Assembly (NCBI GenBank): GCA_022826685.1
Contig: JAJDUL010000054.1
Span: 1 to 64,000 of the forward strand
Source of the DNA: Gemmatimonadota bacterium
GTDB taxonomy: Bacteria; Gemmatimonadota; Gemmatimonadetes; Palauibacterales; Palauibacteraceae
Direction: 5' to 3'
Length of the DNA stretch: 64,000 nucleotides
The translations under genes were made by a program, and so were the position numbers. Shown piece by piece: positions 26,248-35,240 of this stretch; the stretch's first letter is position 1; each line of letters begins with the position of its first letter. The notes beneath the pieces were generated by a model, which was not told the DNA's origin, did no database searches, and was given only the letters and a program-made list of their open reading frames with translations.

Positions 26248-26724
26248 ATGGCCCGTTCCCGACGGTGTGATGGTCAAGTGAGTCCTCCCGAAACTCCACG
26301 CCGAGGCGTGTCCCGAGAAGAGTTGCGTCGCGCCCTGGAAGCCGGCGGCCACCGGTTTACGACCCAGCGCGCGGCCGTATACCGCGTGCTGTCCGGCACG
26401 TCCTCGCACCCGACGGCGGACGATGTCTTCACCTCGGTGCGCGAGCGGATTCCCGACATCAGCCTCGCCACGGTCTACAAGGCGCTCGAGGCCTTCGTGA
26501 CCTGTGGGGTCGCGCGCAAGCTTTCGCTCGGTGTGGGTCCCGCACGCTACGATGGCCGCACCGATGATCACGAACATATCCGCTGTCTCTCCTGCGGACG
26601 CGTTCAGGACATCGAAGGCCTGCGTCCGCGCGACTGGATGGAGGGTCTGGCCGATATGACGCCGTTCAATGTCGTCGGCTACCGGCTCGAGCTGGAGGGC
26701 TACTGCCCCGACTGCCTGCACTGA
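26248..26724 (+). CDS. Fur/PerR-family metal-dependent repressor
   Basis: The protein is 158 aa. The N-terminal winged helix contains HRFTTQRAAVYRVLS and the recognition helix ISLATVYKALEAF. The C-terminal domain has the regulatory-metal segment DDHEHIRC and a structural zinc site from CLSC and CPDC. The short length and site layout are closer to PerR than to Fur or Zur, suggesting peroxide sensing, but this is a family-level guess. ATG at 26248 (GAAGG seven bases upstream) is preferred over GTG 26278. It is coupled to the ureohydrolase gene by a CTGA overlap. Confidence 0.88.
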   Translation: MARSRRCDGQVSPPETPRRGVSREELRRALEAGGHRFTTQRAAVYRVLSGTSSHPTADDVFTSVRERIPDISLATVYKALEAFVTCGVARKLSLGVGPARYDGRTDDHEHIRCLSCGRVQDIEGLRPRDWMEGLADMTPFNVVGYRLELEGYCPDCLH

Positions 26725-27668
26725 ACGAGGCCGATCTGCCCCGCGCTCTCGCGGAGCACGCCTGGACGGACCGCCACAACTTCCTCGACCTCCCGCCCGA
26801 ACTGTGCCGTTGGGAGACGGCGGGCGCCGTGATCCTCCCCATCCCCTACGAAGCGACGACAAGCTGGGGGACGGGTACGCGCGAAGGTCCGACCGCGATC
26901 ATCGAGGCGTCGCGCTACATCGAATGGTATGACGAGGAGCTGGACCGCGAACCGTACGAGGTCGGCGTGTGCACGCTCCCGTCCATCGACCTCGGCACGG
27001 CCGGCCCCGAACCCGCGATCGCGAGGCTGCGGGCCCTGTACGACGATCTGCTCGAGGCCGCGGGGGACCGGTTCGTCATCGGACTGGGCGGGGAACATTC
27101 GATTTCCAGCGCACCGGCCATCGCTTGGGCGGAGCGGCTCGGCAGCGACGTCACGATTCTCCAGTTCGACGCGCACACGGACCTGAGGGATCGCCACCAC
27201 GACTCTCCGTGGAATCATGCCTGCGTGATGCGCCGCGTTCTCGAGCACGGGTCGCACGGGGGGGCGGGCCGGCCGAGCGCGACGAATATCGTACCGGTCG
27301 GGATCCGGGCGCTCACGCGGGAGGAGCGGAACGTCATCCGCGAACACGGGATAGAGGTTGTGTTCGCGCACGAAATGCGCCGGCCGGGCTGGGTCGAGCG
27401 GACGGTGGAGGCGCTGGGGGAGAACGTCTACATCACCTTCGACGTGGACTTCTTCGATCCGTCCGTGATGCCGGCCACGGGCACGCCGGAACCCGGCGGT
27501 GGAAGCTGGTGGGACGCGCTGGACCTGCTCTCCCGGGTCTTCGGCGAGCGCCGCGTCGTGGGCGCGGACATCGTGGAACTCGCCCCGCGGCGGGGCGAGG
27601 AGGCTTCGGCCTTCACCGCGGCGAAGCTCGCCTACAAGATGATCGGGTTCTGGTCGGAGTACCGGTAG
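26721..27668 (+). CDS. Ureohydrolase (agmatinase/arginase family), probable CTG start
   Basis: From CTG at 26721 the protein is 315 aa, normal for agmatinases. Binuclear manganese motifs are present: GGEHSISS, FDAHTDLRD and FDVDFFDPSVMPATGTPE, plus VGADIVELAP. The first in-frame GTG (26829) begins only at ILPIPYEATTSWGTG. Upstream codons in the same frame, back to 26721, read NEADLPRALAE then HNFLDLPPELCRWETAGAV, which matches the usual family N-terminus, and no ATG, GTG or TTG exists there. The CTG overlaps the Fur-family stop (CTGA). The substrate could be agmatine, guanidinobutyrate or another guanidino compound. Confidence 0.85.
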   Translation: MNEADLPRALAEHAWTDRHNFLDLPPELCRWETAGAVILPIPYEATTSWGTGTREGPTAIIEASRYIEWYDEELDREPYEVGVCTLPSIDLGTAGPEPAIARLRALYDDLLEAAGDRFVIGLGGEHSISSAPAIAWAERLGSDVTILQFDAHTDLRDRHHDSPWNHACVMRRVLEHGSHGGAGRPSATNIVPVGIRALTREERNVIREHGIEVVFAHEMRRPGWVERTVEALGENVYITFDVDFFDPSVMPATGTPEPGGGSWWDALDLLSRVFGERRVVGADIVELAPRRGEEASAFTAAKLAYKMIGFWSEYR

Positions 27669-27687
27669 CCCGGAGCCGCCGGAGCGT

Positions 27688-29469
27688 TCAGGCGCTCGCG
27701 ACCCGCCGCCGCTCGATGCGCTCGAGTTCCTCGGCCTCGAGTTGGCGGCGAAGCAGGCGCGCGTAGACGCCGTCGGCCGCGATCAGATCTTCATGGTTGC
27801 CGCGCTCGACGAGGCGTCCATCGTCCAGGACCAGGATCACGTCGGCCGTGCGCACCGCCGACACGCGGTGAGAGACGATGATGGAGGTGCGCCCGGACAT
27901 GTATTCGCGCAGCGCCTCCAGGATCGCGGTTTCCGTCTCCGAATCCACGGCCGACAGCGCGTCGTCCAGGATGAGAACCGGCGCATCGCGGTGGACCGCC
28001 CGGGCCAGCGTCGCCCGCTGTTTCTGTCCGCCCGAGAGGTTGATGCCGCGCTCGCCCAGGCGCGTGTCGATCCCATCGGGAAGGACGGCCAGCGTCTTCT
28101 CCAGCTGCGAGACGGCGAGCGCGCTGCGGAGTTCGTCCGAGACCGGCTCCCCCGCGTCCCTGCCTCGGTACAGGAGTTCGATGTTCATCCTCAGCCGCAT
28201 GCTGAACAGGAACGGCTCCTGCGGCACGAAAGCCATCGAGTCGCGCAGCGAACCGAGGTCGAGTTCCCGGATATCCACGCCGTCCAGACGAATCGCCCCC
28301 GCCGTCACGTCGTAGAGACGGGGGATGAGCGCGGCCAGCGTGGACTTGCCGCTCGCGGTCGCGCCGACGATGGCGACCGTCTGCCCGGGTTCGATGCGGA
28401 AGGAGATGTCCCGCAGCACGTCGCGCTCCGTTCCCGGATAGCGGAAGGAAACGTCGTCGAACTCCAGCGCGCCCCTCACCGACCCGAGCGAGACCGGCGA
28501 CTCCGGGTCCCGGACGGCGGGAACGATATCGAACAGTTCGTTGAGGCGGCCCATCGAGGCCGCGCCGCGCTGGAAGAGGTTCGTGACCCAGCCGAGGGCG
28601 ATCATCGGCCACATCAGCATCGTGAGGTAGAAGGAGAAGGCGACGAAATCGCCGAGCGTGATGGCGCCGCGGACGACCTGTCCGCCCCCGAACCAGAGGA
28701 CGACGACCGCGCCGACGCCCGTGAAGAACATGAGCGACGGATGGAACAGCCCCCACACGCGGGCGAGAGAGAGATTGCGCGACTTGTAGTCCCGGTTGAG
28801 CGTCTCGAAACGTCGGGTCTGAGCCTCCTCGCGCACGTAAGCCTTCACGATGCGGGTCCCCGCCAGGTTCTCCTGGGCGAAGTTGGAGATCTCCGAGAAC
28901 TGGGCCTGGATTCTCTCGAAGCGCTCATGAATCTGTCGGCCGAAGATGAATACGATGGGGGGGAGGACGACCATCGGGATCATCGCCCAGAGCGTGAGCA
29001 TGGGATCGATCCAGATCATGAGCCCGAGCGCCAGCGTCGCGACCGTGGCCGTGTTCACCGCGTACATGATTGCAGGTCCGGCGACCATGCGAACCGCCTG
29101 GACGTCGTTCGTCGAGCGGCTCACGAGATCGCCCGTGCGCCAGGCATCGAAGAACTGCGGCGGAAGCCTGAGAAGGTGCGCGAAGAGGGCGCTCCGGATA
29201 TCCGTCTCCATTCGGCGGCTCAGCCCGTTGAGGAGCTTGCGCATCCAGAATCTCGTCGCGCCGGCGACGACGGAAATCGCCGTGAGCACGAGAGCGTAGC
29301 GCAGGATGAGGTCGGGGCGGAGTTCCCTTTCGAGCGCATCGACCGCCATCTTGAGCACCCATGGGCCTGCGACCGTGAACAGATTGCTCACGATCACGAG
29401 CGTAAGCCCGACCGCGATACCCAGGCGGTACGGGCGGAAGTAGGGTAGCAGCGCTGTGAGCGATCTCAA
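27688..29469 (-). CDS. ABC exporter, fused permease and ATPase (MsbA-like)
   Basis: The protein is 593 aa. About six transmembrane helices (residues 1-300) precede an ATPase domain with Walker A GATASGKST, Q-loop FVPQEPFLF, signature NLSGGQKQRA, Walker B LILDDALSAVD and switch His in VSHRVSA. This is a homodimeric type IV exporter of the MsbA/multidrug class that moves lipids or amphipathic compounds. TTG at 29469 is preceded by GGAGA at good spacing and starts right at LTALLPYFRPYR; an upstream TTG at 29556 would add 29 residues without domain character. It is divergent from the lipoprotein gene at 29572. Confidence 0.88.
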   Translation of the reverse strand: MRSLTALLPYFRPYRLGIAVGLTLVIVSNLFTVAGPWVLKMAVDALERELRPDLILRYALVLTAISVVAGATRFWMRKLLNGLSRRMETDIRSALFAHLLRLPPQFFDAWRTGDLVSRSTNDVQAVRMVAGPAIMYAVNTATVATLALGLMIWIDPMLTLWAMIPMVVLPPIVFIFGRQIHERFERIQAQFSEISNFAQENLAGTRIVKAYVREEAQTRRFETLNRDYKSRNLSLARVWGLFHPSLMFFTGVGAVVVLWFGGGQVVRGAITLGDFVAFSFYLTMLMWPMIALGWVTNLFQRGAASMGRLNELFDIVPAVRDPESPVSLGSVRGALEFDDVSFRYPGTERDVLRDISFRIEPGQTVAIVGATASGKSTLAALIPRLYDVTAGAIRLDGVDIRELDLGSLRDSMAFVPQEPFLFSMRLRMNIELLYRGRDAGEPVSDELRSALAVSQLEKTLAVLPDGIDTRLGERGINLSGGQKQRATLARAVHRDAPVLILDDALSAVDSETETAILEALREYMSGRTSIIVSHRVSAVRTADVILVLDDGRLVERGNHEDLIAADGVYARLLRRQLEAEELERIERRRVASA

Positions 29470-29571
29470 GATGTCTCCGCGGGAGCCAGCCGGGCGTTTA
29501 TTCTGCGGGGTGCAAGGTTCGAACGTATGCGCGGGTTGCGGGCCGTACAACGACACACGGGAAGGAACAGG

Positions 29572-30336
29572 ATGGAACGGACGACGTCGGCGATTCTCGT
29601 TGCGTTCGGCGCGATGACCACGATGGTCGTGGGCTGCGCGCCGGAAATCGGCCCGGGAGCGGAGGGGAGCGCGGACGCGGGCGATGCGGCTGCGGAGAGC
29701 GCGGCGCCCGCGTCGCCCGTGCGGCGGGCGCCGACTCCGCCCGTAGCCGGGGGGGCGGTGGCCGAGCCGGGCGGCGCGCCCGAGATGACCTACACGATGG
29801 TGACGGTTCAGACCGGCGCGGAGCTTGAGATCGAACTCCTCGATCCGATCCGGCCGGCCGACCTTCGGCCCGGGGACGCGTTGCAGTTCGGCGTGACGCG
29901 GCCGCTGATCGAGAACAACATGGTCCTGGTGCCGCTGAACTCGCTGATCAACGGGGAGATTACGGCGGTCGAGGCCGCGGCCGAAGCCGGAGGCGACGAT
30001 GATGAAGGCGGGGACGGCAAACGTGTGATGGTCAACGTCCGCTTCGTCGATGTCTTCTTCAACGGGGAATCCTGGCCCATATCGGCGTCGGTGGTGGAGA
30101 TCATGCCGGGGCCGGGAGGCGGCGCGGCGGCCGGAGGGGTGGCCCGCATGAATCTGGGCCGCGTCCTCGCCGGTGGCCGCCAGGGCGCCGTCGCGGGCGC
30201 CGCGGCGGGCGCCGCGGGAGGGTCCGCAATCCTCCTCGCGGCCGACGGAGAAGAGCCGGCGCTGCCCGTCGGGACGATCCTCCGGCTGCGGCTCGACGAG
30301 CCCCTGGTGTTCGGGCTTCCGAACATCGGAGAATGA
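29572..30336 (+). CDS. Lipoprotein of unknown function with glycine-zipper-like segment
   Basis: The protein is 254 aa. ATG at 29572 (AAGGAACAGG upstream) begins a lipoprotein signal with Cys22 (TMVVGC), followed by an Ala/Pro-rich linker. The core has a repeated beta pattern, ELEIELLDPIRPADLRPGD and later TILRLRLDEPLVF, reminiscent of TrbI/VirB10-like barrels. A Gly/Ala-rich stretch (GGRQGAVAGAAAGAAGGSA) resembles a glycine zipper. Probably anchored in the outer membrane or periplasm; function unknown. Confidence 0.72.
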   Translation: MERTTSAILVAFGAMTTMVVGCAPEIGPGAEGSADAGDAAAESAAPASPVRRAPTPPVAGGAVAEPGGAPEMTYTMVTVQTGAELEIELLDPIRPADLRPGDALQFGVTRPLIENNMVLVPLNSLINGEITAVEAAAEAGGDDDEGGDGKRVMVNVRFVDVFFNGESWPISASVVEIMPGPGGGAAAGGVARMNLGRVLAGGRQGAVAGAAAGAAGGSAILLAADGEEPALPVGTILRLRLDEPLVFGLPNIGE

Positions 30337-30361
30337 TATCGACGCCGGCGTGGGCGCCGCG

Positions 30362-31084
30362 TCAGACGCCGACTTTCGGACACTCGGGTTCGAGCGGGCA
30401 TTCCCCGCAGCGCGGGGCTCTCGCGAGGCAGAGCGAACGGCCGAAGGTGATGAGCAGCATGTGCATGCGGAAGCGCTCCGAGGGAGCGACGATCCGCGAG
30501 AGGGCCGTGTAGGTCAGGTCGGCAGAAGCCCGCGGCGGGACCCATGCCAGCCGCCGTGCGATCCGGAGGACATGCGTATCGACCGGGAGCACGGGTCGGC
30601 GGAGCGAGAAGCAGAGCACGCACGCGGCGGTCTTCACCCCCACTCCCCGGAAGGTCGTGAGATAAGCGATCGCATCCTCGTCGCTCATCTCCTCGAGGTG
30701 GTCGAGCGTGATCCGGCCCGCCTCGGCGCGGAGCCGCTCGAGCGCGGCGTGGATGGCCGGCGCCTTCTGGTTTGCGAGGCCGGCGACGCGCACCGCGTCT
30801 TCCAGTTCAGCCGGCGTGGCCCGAAGCACGGATTCCCACGAGATCGGCCCGGCCGCAGATGCGCCGTCCGCCTCGTCCCCCACTTCCCCGGCCGGATACC
30901 GCGCCGCGAGAGTTCGCCAGGCGCGATCCCGATTCTCGTCGGTCGTCGACTGGCTGAGGATCGTGAGGACGAGTTCGTCGAGAGGGGCGAGGCGGGGTTT
31001 GTCGGGGACGGGGAAGCGCTCGGAAAGATGCCTGAGGACGAGGTCGGTCCCCGGACTCCGCGTCGCCTGAGGGCCGGAACTCAC
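30362..31084 (-). CDS. nth: Endonuclease III-type DNA glycosylase with [4Fe-4S] cluster
   Basis: The protein is 240 aa. The HhH-GPD domain has the hairpin FRGVGVKTAACVL (catalytic Lys) and VLPVDTHVLRIARRL (catalytic Asp). The C-terminal cluster loop is C-x6-C-x2-C-x5-C (starting CLARAPRC). It removes oxidised pyrimidines in base-excision repair. GTG at 31084 is the likely start. A PaaS-like insertion in the early part (GEVGDEADGASAAGP) makes it slightly longer than E. coli Nth. It diverges from the murQ operon. Confidence 0.9.
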   Translation of the reverse strand: MSSGPQATRSPGTDLVLRHLSERFPVPDKPRLAPLDELVLTILSQSTTDENRDRAWRTLAARYPAGEVGDEADGASAAGPISWESVLRATPAELEDAVRVAGLANQKAPAIHAALERLRAEAGRITLDHLEEMSDEDAIAYLTTFRGVGVKTAACVLCFSLRRPVLPVDTHVLRIARRLAWVPPRASADLTYTALSRIVAPSERFRMHMLLITFGRSLCLARAPRCGECPLEPECPKVGV

Positions 31085-31213
31085 GTGGCGCGTCTCTCCT
31101 CTTCGAACCGGTGTGACTCCCGCCTCCCGGGCGAACCTTCTACGTTTGCGCCAAATGTACCCGGACGCCGCGAACTCCAGCAACGAGCCGCAGGGCTCCC
31201 GAGGACCTGACGC

Positions 31214-32656
31214 TTGGATCCCCGCCTGACCGAGGGGCGCAACCCGCGTACCCGCACCATCGATCGCGCGGACAGCGCCACGATTGTCCATATGATACAG
31301 GCGGAAGATCGCGCGGTGCCGGAGGCCGTCGCCTCGCAGGCCGACGCGCTCGCTCGCGTCATCGATGATGTGGTGGAGCGCTTCCGTCGCGGCGGGCGGC
31401 TCGTCTACGTCGGTGCGGGGACGAGTGGCCGCCTCGGCGTGCTCGACGCGGCGGAGTGTCCGCCCACGTTCGGCGTCGACCCGGGCCTCGTGGAGGCGAT
31501 CATCGCAGGGGGCTCCGGCGCGCTCGTGCGAAGCGCCGAGGGAGCGGAGGATTCCCGGAAAGGCGGGGGTGAGGCGGTGCGGACGTTCGGCGTCTCGCCC
31601 GCGGACCTCGTGCTCGGGATTGCGACGTCGGGGACCACGCCGTACGTCCTCGGGGCGCTGGCGGAGGCGGCGGCGCGCGGGGCGGGAACCGCGTTTCTCG
31701 GCTGCACCGAACCGCCCGCGGAGATCACGGAGGTGGCGGACCACCTCATCCTGCCGCTCGTGGGGCCCGAGGTCATCGCGGGCTCGACCCGCATGAAGGC
31801 GGGGACGGCGACGAAGCTCGTACTGAATACGATCACCACGGGGGCGATGATCCGCAGCGGCCGCGTGTTCGAGAATCTCATGGTCGACCTGCGGGCGCGA
31901 TCCGCGAAGCTGGTCGACCGCGGGCTCCGCATCTTCGCCACTCTCACGGGGGCCTCGCGCGAGGAAGCGCGCCGCGCGCTGATCCGCACGGGGGGCGCGG
32001 TAAAGACGGCGCTCGCGATGCATGCGTTGCGCGTCGACCGCGCTCTGGCCGAGCGATACCTGGACTGCGCGGACGGCTTCCTGGGCGTCGCGGTCGAGCG
32101 CTTCGGCGGCCCGGAGCGTCCCTGCTACGGCGGCTACCCGGCGGCGCCGGGCTGGCCCGACGGCGCGGCGCTGCTCGCGCGGCTGAGTGAGGCGCCGGCC
32201 CGTCTCGTCGCCGCGCGCGCGGCCGGCGCGGCGGCCGAAGCGAAGGGGCAGCGCATCGCGGCGCGTCGAACCGCGTGGACGCCGGGCCAGCACGCCGCGC
32301 ACCTGGCGGATTTCGAGCGAAACGCCGTGCGTCCGCGGGTCGAGCGGTGGCTCGCATCCGCCGACTCTGGAGGGTCCCTCCCGACCTTCGGGGACTGGAC
32401 GGCGGACGCCCCTCCGTCCGAACGCGGCTTCGAGACCGAGACCGCGGGTTTTTCCGCGGAAAGGGCCCGTACCGTGGCCGCCGTGGCCGATGGTCCGGAG
32501 CCGGTCGCCGCGGCCCTCTCCCGTCGCGCCCGCGTCGGCTCCGAGACGCTGACGCTGTATCAGTTTCTGCGGGGCGTCACGCAGCACGACGCGGCGCACG
32601 AAACGAGGCTGAGGGAGCGCGTGCACCCCGCATTGCTGGCCGAGGCGGACGGGTGA
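31214..32656 (+). CDS. murQ: MurNAc-6-phosphate etherase fused to a DinB-like domain
   Basis: The protein is 480 aa; MurQ proteins are normally about 300. Residues 1-295 are a full etherase: TEGRNPRTRTID, the SIS motif VGAGTSGRLGVLDAAECPPTF, GIATSGTTPYV and STRMKAGTATKLVLN. It cleaves the lactyl ether of MurNAc-6-P to GlcNAc-6-P and lactate. Residues of about 325-475 look like a DinB/YfiT four-helix domain with histidines in TPGQHAAHLADFE and TQHDAAHETRLRE, which could bind a metal. The frame is continuous with no frameshift. TTG at 31214 has GAGGA eight bases upstream. It is first in a four-gene overlapping operon. Confidence 0.88.
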   Translation: MDPRLTEGRNPRTRTIDRADSATIVHMIQAEDRAVPEAVASQADALARVIDDVVERFRRGGRLVYVGAGTSGRLGVLDAAECPPTFGVDPGLVEAIIAGGSGALVRSAEGAEDSRKGGGEAVRTFGVSPADLVLGIATSGTTPYVLGALAEAAARGAGTAFLGCTEPPAEITEVADHLILPLVGPEVIAGSTRMKAGTATKLVLNTITTGAMIRSGRVFENLMVDLRARSAKLVDRGLRIFATLTGASREEARRALIRTGGAVKTALAMHALRVDRALAERYLDCADGFLGVAVERFGGPERPCYGGYPAAPGWPDGAALLARLSEAPARLVAARAAGAAAEAKGQRIAARRTAWTPGQHAAHLADFERNAVRPRVERWLASADSGGSLPTFGDWTADAPPSERGFETETAGFSAERARTVAAVADGPEPVAAALSRRARVGSETLTLYQFLRGVTQHDAAHETRLRERVHPALLAEADG

Positions 32657-33780
32657 CCCTCTGGGTCGGCGTGATGTCGGGAACTTCGCTTGACGGCATC
32701 GATGTCGCCGTCATCGAGGCGGCGGGCGACGGCGAGCGGCCGGCGGACTGGCGCGTCGTCTCCTTCGAGACCGAGAGCTACGACAGCGCCGCGCGCGCAC
32801 GGATCGCCACGGCCATCACCTCGGGGAGCGCCGCAACGATCTGCGCGCTCGACTTCGAGCTGGGCGAGAGGATCGCAGCGGCGGTGAACCGGACGCTGGC
32901 TTCCGCCTCGGTCCGGCCGGCAGACGTCGAAGCCATCGGCAGCCACGGCCAGACCGTGTGGCATGAGCCTCCGGCGGGCGGCCGGGGAGGGTCGACGCTG
33001 CAACTCGGCCAGGCGGCGGTTATCGCCGAGCGCACCTCGTGCGCGGTCGTGTCGGATTTCCGGGTACGGGACGTGGCGGCGGGCGGGGAAGGCGCGCCCC
33101 TCACGGCCTATACCGACTGGCTCCTCTTTCGTGCACCGGAATCGCGCGCGATTCAGAACATCGGCGGAATCGGCAACGTGACGGCGCTACCCGCCGAATC
33201 CAGTGGAGCGACGCCGCAGGCCTACGACACCGGTCCCGGGGTCGTGCTCATCGATGGCGCGGTCGAGTTCCTCACGGAAGGGCGATCCCGCTTCGATCTC
33301 GACGGAGGAATGGCGCGGCGCGGCGCGGCGAGCGAAGACGCCCTCTCCGATTGGCTGAGCGATCCGTTCTTCCGCCGGCCTCCGCCCCGTTCCACCGGGC
33401 GCGAGCGCTTCTCGCGGGACCGGCTGCTGGAATGGCTGCGGAGACATGCCGCGCTCTCACCCGAAGACACGATCGCCACCCTGACCGAACTCACCGCGCG
33501 CACGATCGCGGATGCCTACCGATGGATCGAGGAGCCTCCCGCGGCGTGCTACCTCTGCGGCGGCGGAGCCCGGAACCCGGTTCTCGCATCGCGGTTGGAG
33601 CGGCTGCTGGATCCCGTGCCCGTCCGCGACCTGTCCGCCCTCGGCCTGGACGCGGACGCCCGCGAGGCCGTGGCCTTCGCGTTCCTGGCGAGACAGCATG
33701 CGCTCGGGTATCCAGCCAACGCCCCATGGGCCACCGGTGCGTGCGGTCCCCGACTTCTCGGAGTGCGGACCGCCGCGTGA
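32653..33780 (+). CDS. anmK: Anhydro-N-acetylmuramic acid kinase
   Basis: The protein is 375 aa. AnmK motifs are GVMSGTSLDGIDVAV, GSHGQTVWHEP, the NIGGIGNVT box, YDTGPGVVLID and CGGGARNP. It opens and phosphorylates 1,6-anhydro-MurNAc to MurNAc-6-P, the substrate of MurQ. The normally conserved Asn in DTGPGN is Val here, which is worth noting though it is not a catalytic residue I can name. The GTG start overlaps murQ and the next gene overlaps in turn (both GTGA). Confidence 0.93.
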   Translation: MTLWVGVMSGTSLDGIDVAVIEAAGDGERPADWRVVSFETESYDSAARARIATAITSGSAATICALDFELGERIAAAVNRTLASASVRPADVEAIGSHGQTVWHEPPAGGRGGSTLQLGQAAVIAERTSCAVVSDFRVRDVAAGGEGAPLTAYTDWLLFRAPESRAIQNIGGIGNVTALPAESSGATPQAYDTGPGVVLIDGAVEFLTEGRSRFDLDGGMARRGAASEDALSDWLSDPFFRRPPPRSTGRERFSRDRLLEWLRRHAALSPEDTIATLTELTARTIADAYRWIEEPPAACYLCGGGARNPVLASRLERLLDPVPVRDLSALGLDADAREAVAFAFLARQHALGYPANAPWATGACGPRLLGVRTAA

Positions 33781-35240
33781 TCCGGCCCCACCTGGACCCG
33801 GCCCGGGTCGTTATCGAGGCGCTCCGGCTCGACCGCTGGTCACCGGACGAAGTGGAGAGGCGTGCGGACCGGGCGCTCTCCCTCGGCGTGGGAGGGTTCA
33901 TCCTGTTCGGCGGCGAAGTGGATCGCGTCGGTCGTCTGGTCGAACGGATCCGCCACGACGCGGCGCGGCCGCTCTGGATCGGGGCGGACCTCGAGCGGGG
34001 CGCGGGTCAGCAGATCCGCGGCCTGACCGAGTTGCCCCCTCCCGCGGCTCTCGCGGCGGCGCAGGATCCGGGTGCCGCAGTTGCCGCCGCGGGTCGCGTC
34101 ACGGCTCGGGAAGCGCTGTCCGTCGGAATCAACTGGGTGATCGCACCGGTGCTCGATCTGGATGCGGAACCTGACAACCCGATCATCGCCACGCGCAGTT
34201 TCGGCGCGGATCCGCGGCGTGTGGGAGCGCTGGGCCTCCGCTGGATCGACGCCTGCCAGGCGGCCGGAGCCGCGGCGTGCGCGAAGCACTTCCCCGGCCA
34301 CGGCAGAACGACCGAGGATTCACATATCGGACTTCCCTCGATCGATGCCGCCGCCGAGCTCCTCGAGGAGGACCTCGCGCCCTTCGCCGCCGCCGCAGAT
34401 CGGGTCGCCAGCGTGATGGTGGCACACGTCGCCTATCCAGCTCTCGGCGGCGAGCGGGCGGCGACGGTGGAGCCGAACATCGTCTCGGGGCTCCTTCGCG
34501 GACGGCTGGGCTTCGAGGGGGTCGTGACGACGGACGCGATGATCATGGGCGGCGCCGGCCCCGACGATGCGGGCGCTGCCGTCGAGGCGGTCGCGGCGGG
34601 GTGCGATCTCATCTGCTACCCGGCCGATGCCGGCGCGACGATCGCGTCGCTGGCGCGGGCCGCCGCCGACGCGCGCTTTGCCGCCACGCTCGAGGAGGCC
34701 CTGACCCGCTCGGCCCGCAACTGCCCGCCCGCCTCGCCGACGTCGCGGCCGGAGTTCGAGCCGGTCGCCTTCGCCCGGGATACGATCGTGGGGGATGCGG
34801 GGGTCGTGAGCGGCTGGACGCCGCGGGTGCCGACGCGGGTCGTCGGAGTGTCGGACGATCCCGACGTCGGGCCGCCGGCCGGCCGGGCGGGAGCGTTGGG
34901 CACGATCGTCGCCGACGAGCTGCGCGCGACCGGCTGGCGGATCACGGACAGCTCCGACGCCGGGCAGTGCATCATCGTGCTCGCCGCGACGCCTCGTGGC
35001 TGGAAGGGCCGCGGCGCGCCCGCGGCCGAAGTCATCGAGCAGACGCGCGCCCTCATCCGATCGGCACGCCGCGGCCTCGTCGTCCTGCTCGGCCACCGCC
35101 GCTGGCTCGATGTGCTCGGCGTCCCCGGCATCTGCGCGTGGTCCACCGAGACGGTGATGGAGCGAGCCGCCGCGGACTGGCTGCGCTCCGCAATCGGCGC
35201 GACCGCGGCGGAGACGCAGCCCGGCGGGGCAGGCCGTTGA
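33777..35240 (+). CDS. nagZ: Glycoside hydrolase family 3 beta-N-acetylglucosaminidase (NagZ-like)
   Basis: The protein is 487 aa. The GH3 barrel shows ADLERGAGQQIRG, the CAKHFPGHGRTTEDSHIGLP loop with the Asp-x-His dyad used as general acid/base in NagZ, and nucleophile Asp in VTTDAMIMGG. No signal peptide is seen, so it acts in the cytoplasm on GlcNAc-anhMurNAc. A further domain of about 130 residues follows the barrel (VVGVSDDPDVGP, then LAATPRGWKG), as in larger two-domain NagZ proteins rather than the 340-aa E. coli form. GTG start; coupled on both sides. Confidence 0.88.
   Translation: MIRPHLDPARVVIEALRLDRWSPDEVERRADRALSLGVGGFILFGGEVDRVGRLVERIRHDAARPLWIGADLERGAGQQIRGLTELPPPAALAAAQDPGAAVAAAGRVTAREALSVGINWVIAPVLDLDAEPDNPIIATRSFGADPRRVGALGLRWIDACQAAGAAACAKHFPGHGRTTEDSHIGLPSIDAAAELLEEDLAPFAAAADRVASVMVAHVAYPALGGERAATVEPNIVSGLLRGRLGFEGVVTTDAMIMGGAGPDDAGAAVEAVAAGCDLICYPADAGATIASLARAAADARFAATLEEALTRSARNCPPASPTSRPEFEPVAFARDTIVGDAGVVSGWTPRVPTRVVGVSDDPDVGPPAGRAGALGTIVADELRATGWRITDSSDAGQCIIVLAATPRGWKGRGAPAAEVIEQTRALIRSARRGLVVLLGHRRWLDVLGVPGICAWSTETVMERAAADWLRSAIGATAAETQPGGAGR

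Noticed and set aside
29505-29530. tRNA-like GGTTCGAAC sequence
   Set aside because: No acceptor, D or anticodon stems can be drawn around it; it is a chance match in the intergenic region.
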